64,000 bases of DNA from Ursus arctos (taxonomy: Eukaryota; Chordata; Mammalia; Carnivora; Ursidae). The stretch spans positions 6,480,423 to 6,544,422 of the forward strand of contig NW_026622852.1 in the NCBI RefSeq assembly GCF_023065955.2. The letters run 5' to 3'. This document shows positions 57,921-64,000 of the stretch, piece by piece. How positions within the stretch are numbered: position 1 is the stretch's first letter; each line of letters begins with the position of its first letter. The notes under the pieces are model-generated. The model did no database searches. It worked only from the letters and a program-made list of their open reading frames with translations, and was not told the origin of the DNA. A program made the translations under genes and the position numbers.

Positions 57921-58746
57921 GCCACCGGAAGACCACGAACTCTATAAAAGACAAGTTGGAGCCAAAACAAATTGTGTTTATAGAGACTGAACAACAATCC
58001 CAAACCTCCTCCAGGATGCCAAATGAAAACTAGGTATGAAATCTCAACTTTGAACAAAATATTGCAGAGCACTTAAGAAAGAAGCTAGAAGATGTAATCT
58101 TAGGTCCAACCAGACCATGGACTAGAAGCATCATCAGAAACATGAAAATGAGGTTTCGGGAAACTCAGCCATGAGGCTTATATTCTAGAGACACTGTGGG
58201 TTGCTCATGGTTCTTCACTGAAGAAGACATATACATATTTTGTAAAAGAAGAATAAACATTAAAAACTGGAATGGTTAAATATAAGCTTCAAGGTTTAAA
58301 TTTTATTGCCTGGAAGTCAATAAGCACATTGTCAAAATAATCTCTATGCTACCCTAGTTAAGCTTACTCTATTAAAAGCTTTGACACATGACAATTCATT
58401 GTCTGAATATGGAAGTGAATAAAGTACAATCTGTGCATCACAGATATTTTGAAGAAGCAGATATTTGAATCACAATTCCCTTACATGTTTTATATTGCCA
58501 CTTGAACAATTTTGAGCTGGGGTTGAAGAGTGAACTATAATTCACAGAGCAATCCCCCATAGCCATTTCCTCCACCTGGGCCAGTGTCATAGCTGGATAG
58601 ATTCTCATGATTCTTACTGTTGATTGCAGGATGCATATCAGCAAAAACCATCAGGGAACTTTGAGGAACAAGATTTGCTATTGAAAGATCCTGAAAAGTA
58701 CACAGAATACCTGAAGGCCACACGGAAAGGTTGTCAAGGAGAGAGG
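57921..58746. other. Unique or unclassified sequence, exon-like segment near 58.63 kb
   Basis: No confident call. 58490-58735 could be an unrecognised LTR or repeat. It contains a short open segment after an acceptor-like tract, listed under findings. Confidence 0.4.
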
Positions 58747-58748
58747 GA

Positions 58749-58799
<51 letters not shown>

Positions 58800-58828
58800 G
58801 AGAGAGAGACAGACAGTGAGAGAGAGGA
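58747..58828. repeat. Compound (TG)n(GA)n microsatellite
   Basis: tgtgcg followed by about 20 TG units (to 58794), then interrupted GA/GACA units. The CV- and HT-rich open frames here are translations of the repeat. Confidence 0.96.
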
Positions 58829-59414
58829 TGTGGGGCTCTGCTTATTAGGGTCCAAGGGCAGAGTATCTGGGGTTTTGCAGGTTCACTCTTCACCAACTAA
58901 CTTAAAGCATAAGAGCAAGAATTAGGGTGCAGGAAAGGAGTAATAGGGTCATGAAAACTGTCAGTTATCTAGGTTGCCTAGTGTTTTTGATAGAGGGAAC
59001 TTCATGGGGGTGGGCAGCCTAATTCCTTACCTGGTTGTTTTGCTGGTAGCTGTTCCAAACAGCTGACAATGTGCATATACAAGATGAATGCCTTTGAAAT
59101 AGATGCCTCAGCAATCAAAAGCTCAACATCAGGCACTTATACTATAATCAAAAAGCTTTATGTCAGGTATTTCCACTACAGTATTATAGTGCACTCATGG
59201 GCCATATGCAGTTATTTCTTGTATTATAAATGAACACATAACTAATCTAGTTTGTATCATTGGGTTGATTCACTTCCAGTGATTTTTGCCTATGTATTTA
59301 TGTAAACTTTCAGTGTGTTCATTCAATTATTTTATGTGGACACCTAAATTACAGTGATATCTATGTAAAATACACTTTAAATTTGAATTAATATAGTTAT
59401 TTTTGCAATTAAAG
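58829..59414. other. Unique sequence
   Basis: Nothing recognised. Confidence 0.45.
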
Positions 59415-59885
59415 TATTTTCTTATTAATTTTCTAGCTGGATGATCTATCTATTTCTTAAAGCAAAGCATTGAAGACCTCTACTATTACTATATAATTGT
59501 CCATTTCTCTCTTCAGATCTGTTAGTATTGCTTAATAGATGTAGGTGCTCTGATATTGCTGCATATATATTCAAAACTGATGTATCTTCTTGATAAATTG
59601 ACCCATCATTATTAATGATCTTTGTCTACTACTATAGTTTTTGACTGAAAGTCTATTTTGTCTGATAACAGTAGATAGCTACCTCTGCTCTTTTTTGGTT
59701 TCCAATGCATGGAATATCTTTCCATCCCTTCACTTTGAATCTATTTGTGTTCTTAAAGCTGAAGAATCTCTTGTATGCAGCGTATAGTTGGGTCTTTTTT
59801 TTTTTTAATCCACTTAGTTACTCTGCTCTTGATTGGATAATTTAATCTATTTATATTTAAAGTAATCGTTGATGGGTAAGAGTGA
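59415..59885 (-). mobile_element. Old L1 endonuclease-region fragment, antisense
   Basis: ttttctagctggatgatcta, then 'tgaagacctctactattact', 'ttgactgaaagtctattttg', 'tttccatcccttcactttga', 'gtatgcagcgtatagttggg' and 'aatctatttatatttaaagt' run through the antisense ORF2 endonuclease. No open frame. Confidence 0.88.
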
Positions 59886-60394
59886 TATCAGAGCAAATGG
59901 CAGGCAAAGGAATTCTAAAAACTATTTTTTATCATAAAAGCAATAATAAAAGTGGAAAAAATAGAATGAATTTTCAAAACTCTGAAAATTAATAAAAGAA
60001 TTGTAGCAATTTAGAAATAATTTATTCAAGAGAAATGGCTGAATTTTGGTAAAAAGTAAGCTTTATGCCATTTTAATACTTTCTATTCCAATATTTCCTT
60101 TTAAGCTCTAAATTAGCCTTAAATCAACAGACCACAATAAGGACACAAACTATTATTATAACATTCATTGGAAGGTGGAAACAGGGTAGAAATTCCTTTA
60201 AAGCTGCATTCACAGAAAGTTGTCTTTATTCATCCACTCTGCCAGTTTTGTCTAAGTCTATATGTAAAGCTTTCATTTTTTGAGTGAATCAGCATTCACC
60301 TCGTGTGAAAAGTCTTTTTTTGGAGGCATTTGTTGAGAACACCTGTTGAAACCAAATTTATGGCTACCTGACGTGGTAGATAACAATTGGGGAA
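59886..60394. other. Unique AT-rich spacer
   Basis: Nothing recognised between the two L1 pieces. Confidence 0.45.
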
Positions 60395-60657
60395 AACTAT
60401 AGTGTAACTAATAAGCTTAAAAGGAAAAGCTGGCAAGTGAGATACAAATGAGATAAGGACTTTGGAAAGTGCCAAAATATTCCTGAGAATCTATAAGACC
60501 ATGCATGTCTTTAGGGCTGTGTACATGGCCAGAGTTGTATGCATTGCTGGAAAGATTTGAGAAGGCCCTAATCTCTGAATATAGGGATATGTACAAATTG
60601 GAAATTAAAGCTAAGGCAGAAGTTTTAACCATCTATCTGCATGTTCAGAAGTTTCCA

Positions 60658-60658
<1 letters not shown>

Positions 60659-60695
<37 letters not shown>

Positions 60696-60697
60696 AC
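60659..60697. repeat. (CA)n microsatellite
   Basis: About 16 CA units followed by gacacac, inside the L1 5'UTR. Confidence 0.97.
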
Positions 60698-61079
60698 GGG
60701 GCTCCTTAGCCAATCCTAGCAGACATATTAGTTCCAATAGATAAAGATATCTTTATCTAAACACTAGCTGACAATGAAGACAAACAAGCAGAAATTTTGG
60801 TGCATGCATAGCAGAGAATATGGGCTTTACAGAATTTGTTAGAAAAATCACTAAACAATCTATTATTAACAGCAATAGGCAAAAACAACAATGAAAACAA
60901 ACTTGGAGAAGAGGGAGAATCTGATCCCCAGACTTGTTGCATTATATTATTTAAATTATCCAATTTAAAATAAAAAAACGTGCAAATAACTCAAAAATAA
61001 GGCCCATATACAGAAAAGAAAGTGATTGATAAAATTAGTCTCAGAAAGCCTAGATATTGGGCTTGTTAGACAATGAATT

Positions 61080-61900
61080 TAATTCAGCTTTTTAAATATG
61101 TTAAAAAAACTAAGGGAAAATGTATAAAGAATGAAAAAAATATTGTGAGAATGATGTCCCATCAAATAAAGAATATCAATAAAGACATAGAAATTATATA
61201 AAAGAAACATAGAGTTCTCGAATTGAAAAATACAATGATTGTAATGAAAATTCACTAGAAGAGTCAATGGCAGATTTGAGCAGATATTTAAAAATAGCAA
61301 AATTGAAGATAGGACAAATGAAATCATTCAGTATGAGAAACAAAAAGAAAAAATAATGAAGAAAATTAAACAGAACTTCAGTGACATTTAAGACACCCTC
61401 AAGTGTACCAGCATCAGCATAATGGGAGTCTTATAAGAAAAGCAGAGGGAAAAAGAGGCATAGAAATATATATTTTTTAAAATAATGGCAAAAGTCTCAA
61501 ATCTAATGAAAAACATTAATCTACATATCCAAAAAAAAAATCATCAAACTCCAAGTAGCATTCAATGATTTCCACACCTAGACACATTATAATCAAACTG
61601 ACTAAAGGCAAAAATAAAGGCAGAATATTAAAACAGCAAGAGAAAAGCTGCTCATCTCATAAAAAAATTTTCAATATTATTAACAGCTGGTATATCCTAA
61701 AAACCATGAAAGCCAGAAGACAATAATGTGATATATTAAAAGTCCTGAAAAAAAAAAAAAACCAGGAAGCAAAAATTTTATACGTGCAAGATTTTCCTTC
61801 CAAATGAAGGACAATTAAGACATTCCCAAATAATAGAAAATTGAGAAATTATGTCACTAGCTGAATTGACCAATAAGAAATATAAATGAAGTCTTTACAG
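61080..61900 (+). pseudogene. Old L1 ORF1 remnant
   Basis: Nucleotide resemblance to L1ME ORF1: coiled-coil region, then the RRM and C-terminal domain, ending with the tail equivalent of 'aatgaaggacaattaagaca' and 'cattcccaaataatag'. All frames are closed by frequent stops. Function lost long ago. Confidence 0.65.
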
Positions 61901-63500
61901 CTAAATGAAATGACACTGGAAAGTAAGTCAAATCCACATAAAAAATTAAAGAGCATTAAAAAGGTAACTTCATAGGTAAGTAAATACAAAATAAAGAATA
62001 AATGTATTTTTGTAGCATTTTTCAATTATGTTTTTTTAAAAAATTGTATAAAGCAAGAATTATGAGTTTGCATTGATAGGCACAGAATAAATTAAGGATA
62101 TAATTTGTATTGCAATAATACCATAAAGGAGAGAGGAAATGGATTTTCATCTAAAAGTTTTGCATATTATTGAAATTAAGTTAGCATTAATCCAATATAG
62201 GATTATTTTAAATTAAGGTGTTAATTGTAATCTACAGGGTAATAACTAAAAGTAAATTTTAAAAATATAGTAAAAGGAACCACAAGAGAATTAAAATAAG
62301 ATACATATTTAACACAAAAGAAAAGAGTGATATTTGATTAGGGGACTATGACAACTAAGAAATATGAACAAATAGCAAAATGTCAGATGTAAATCTACCT
62401 AACAGTAGTAACATTAAATGGGTTAAGCACTACAATTAGAATGGAGACATAAGCAAAATGGATTAAACTCTATGATTTGACTATATGCAGTCCACAAAAA
62501 AACAAAACAAGCAAACAAACAAACAAACAAAAAGCACTTTGGATTTGAAGGTAAACAAATGGAAAAAAAATCTTGGAAAGATTGAATCTACTTATATGAG
62601 ATAGAATAGACTATAAAACAAATTTTAAAAGTTAGTAACAAAAAAAGGAAAACATTTAGTAATAATAAGAGTCCATCAAAAAAATTTTAAATGTATAAGC
62701 ACATAATAACAGAGCCCCAAAATACATAAACTAAAAGCTGATGAAATTTTAAAAAAAGAAATATACAAATCAACAATAGATGGAAACTTAATACCTTTGT
62801 TTCAATAATAGATAGAAAGAGTAAAGAGATGAGCAAGGAAATAGAAGACTTGAACACAATTACAACTAAGTAAACATAAGCAATTTATATGGAATACCCC
62901 ACCAAGTTATAGCAGAATGTAAATTCTTCTCAAGTACATGTGAAACACTCTCCAGGATAGAACATATGTTAGGCCACAAAACATGTCTCATTAATGTAAA
63001 TATTGATATCATACAAAGTATGTTCTTTAACCATAATGAAATGAAACTAAAATTCAATAGCAAATGAAAATGTGGAAATTTAAAGATATGTAAAAATTAA
63101 ATAGCAGTATCCTAAATAAGCAATGGATCAAAGAAGAAAGCATGTTGGGCATTAGATAAATACTTTAATATGAACGAAAACTAAAGCACAGTATACCAAA
63201 TGTGCAGGATGCAGTCAAAGAAATGCTTCTGAGTAAATTCATCACTGTAAATAACAATTTTTCAAAAGATCTATAATGAATTAACCTAAACTTCTGCATT
63301 AAACTTTAAAAAACCAATAAAATGAACAATACTGAATTATTTCTAGAAAATTCATAATTAATTTGAAAATTATTCCTTTACAAAAATCATAAAAGAACTA
63401 ATTAATAATAAATTAGAATTTAATGTTTAGTTATATTTTTTCAACATGATCTAGTTTATATACTTGGATAGGCTGAAATTACTTAGATCTTTACATAAAA

Positions 63501-64000
63501 AAGAAACGATTTAAAAATTAAAAAAGGAAACAATTTTATATGGAGAAATATAAGTAAGTTAATAAATAAATTACATATATAAATTATATATAATAATTTT
63601 TATATAATAATGAATAAATTATTGTTTCAATTGTGGAGAATTGTAGGAATTAAGAGGAAAAGATTAAAAAAGAAATTTTGCAAAAGTTAAAGATCTTCAT
63701 TTAAGCCACCAAACAATTGATAATAAAATGTCTTTATAACACTATCAGAGTTTAATTATGTGAAGTGAGACATTGCTCAATTAATACTTCCCCAAAATTT
63801 TTTTTCCCAAAGCATCCAAACTGAAAACAAAATGCTGTCAATTTATAGCCTCAAAAATGTCAAACACATGGGTTTTAAATATTTGTCAAAAAACTATTTA
63901 AATATATAAATTTTCTTTCTATCTCCAAAGATTTCAAGTAAAAAATCTGAATGTAGGTATAGTTTAAAGGAAGAAATTAATGTTTCTTTTAATGAATTAT
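63501..64000. other. AT-rich sequence at right edge
   Basis: 63540-63620 is A/T-only low complexity. The rest is unclassified and may hold further decayed L1. Confidence 0.4.

Larger units (their letters stand above)
60395..63500 (+). mobile_element. Old L1 (L1ME-type) 5' half, sense
   Basis: 5'UTR sequence ('agaaggccctaatctctgaa', 'aaagctaaggcagaagtttt', 'cactagctgacaatgaagac', 'agaaaaatcactaaacaatc') leads into ORF1 (about 61080-61900: 'agttctcgaattgaaaaata', 'aagacaccctcaagtgtacc', 'cacattataatcaaactgac', 'aaaaccatgaaagccagaag') and ORF2 from about 62380 ('gactatatgcagtccacaaa', 'taggccacaaaacatgtctc'). It fades beyond about 63.5 kb. No frame is intact; A-rich and highly diverged. Confidence 0.82.

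Noticed and set aside
58535..58925. Open frames with HTHTHT, CVCVCV or RERERE runs
   Set aside because: Translations of the (TG)n(GA)n microsatellite.

Overview
This window is mammalian nuclear DNA. It is AT-rich, has no continuous host protein-coding gene, and is built mostly of LINE-1 (L1) copies and tRNA-derived Can-SINEs. Can-SINEs with this head (gcgcctgggtggc), a CT-rich middle and an (AATAAAT)n/A tail are specific to Carnivora. The younger copies at about 41.25 kb and 53.81 kb have a 'cacagcggttaagcgtctgcc' head that I associate with arctoid carnivores (bears, giant panda, seals). A bear-like genome is my best guess; the species cannot be read from this sequence.

Layout. 1-5292: antisense L1 with its 5' end at 5292, split by two SINEs. 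About 5490-6975: older antisense L1 3' end. 7553: SINE. 8470-14456: a full-length but inactivated sense L1 with CpG-rich promoter, ORF1, ORF2, 3'UTR and A tail. 14457-21229: mostly unique sequence with two MIRs and an (AC)n tract. 21230-24737: antisense L1 3' half with two SINEs. 25008-26790: sense L1 3' half with one SINE. 26791-31547: mostly unique, with a probable ERV LTR end and an internally deleted SINE. 31548-34409: ancient antisense L1/HAL1, hit by a SINE and by a young 1.39-kb L1 with a perfect 17-bp target-site duplication. 34410-37359: SINE, a MaLR-type LTR fragment and unique DNA. 37360-47930: a long old antisense L1 interrupted by a younger antisense L1 (about 41190-44993) that is itself hit by a SINE. 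47931-50069: unique plus one MIR. 50085-50819: three SINEs. About 50930-52690: HAL1/L1 carrying a Tigger-type DNA transposon. 53016-54050: GATA-type microsatellite, old L1 and a SINE. 54640-55385: an L2 3' end. 55386-60394: mostly unique, with MIR, L1 and microsatellite pieces. About 60395-63500: an old sense L1 with its 5'UTR.

By my rough tally L1-derived sequence is well over half of the window. No host gene, RNA gene, CRISPR array or operon is supported, and the longest open frames are fragments of L1 proteins. The window is best read as a layered record of retrotransposition in a gene-poor intergenic or intronic region.

I did not find a convincing new biological system. The most useful leads are an L1 copy that keeps its 5' end but lacks the 3' half, a SINE with an internal deletion, a 178-bp tandem duplication, a recent L1 insertion, several unique stretches that look like candidate conserved noncoding elements, and one weak exon-like segment near 58.63 kb.
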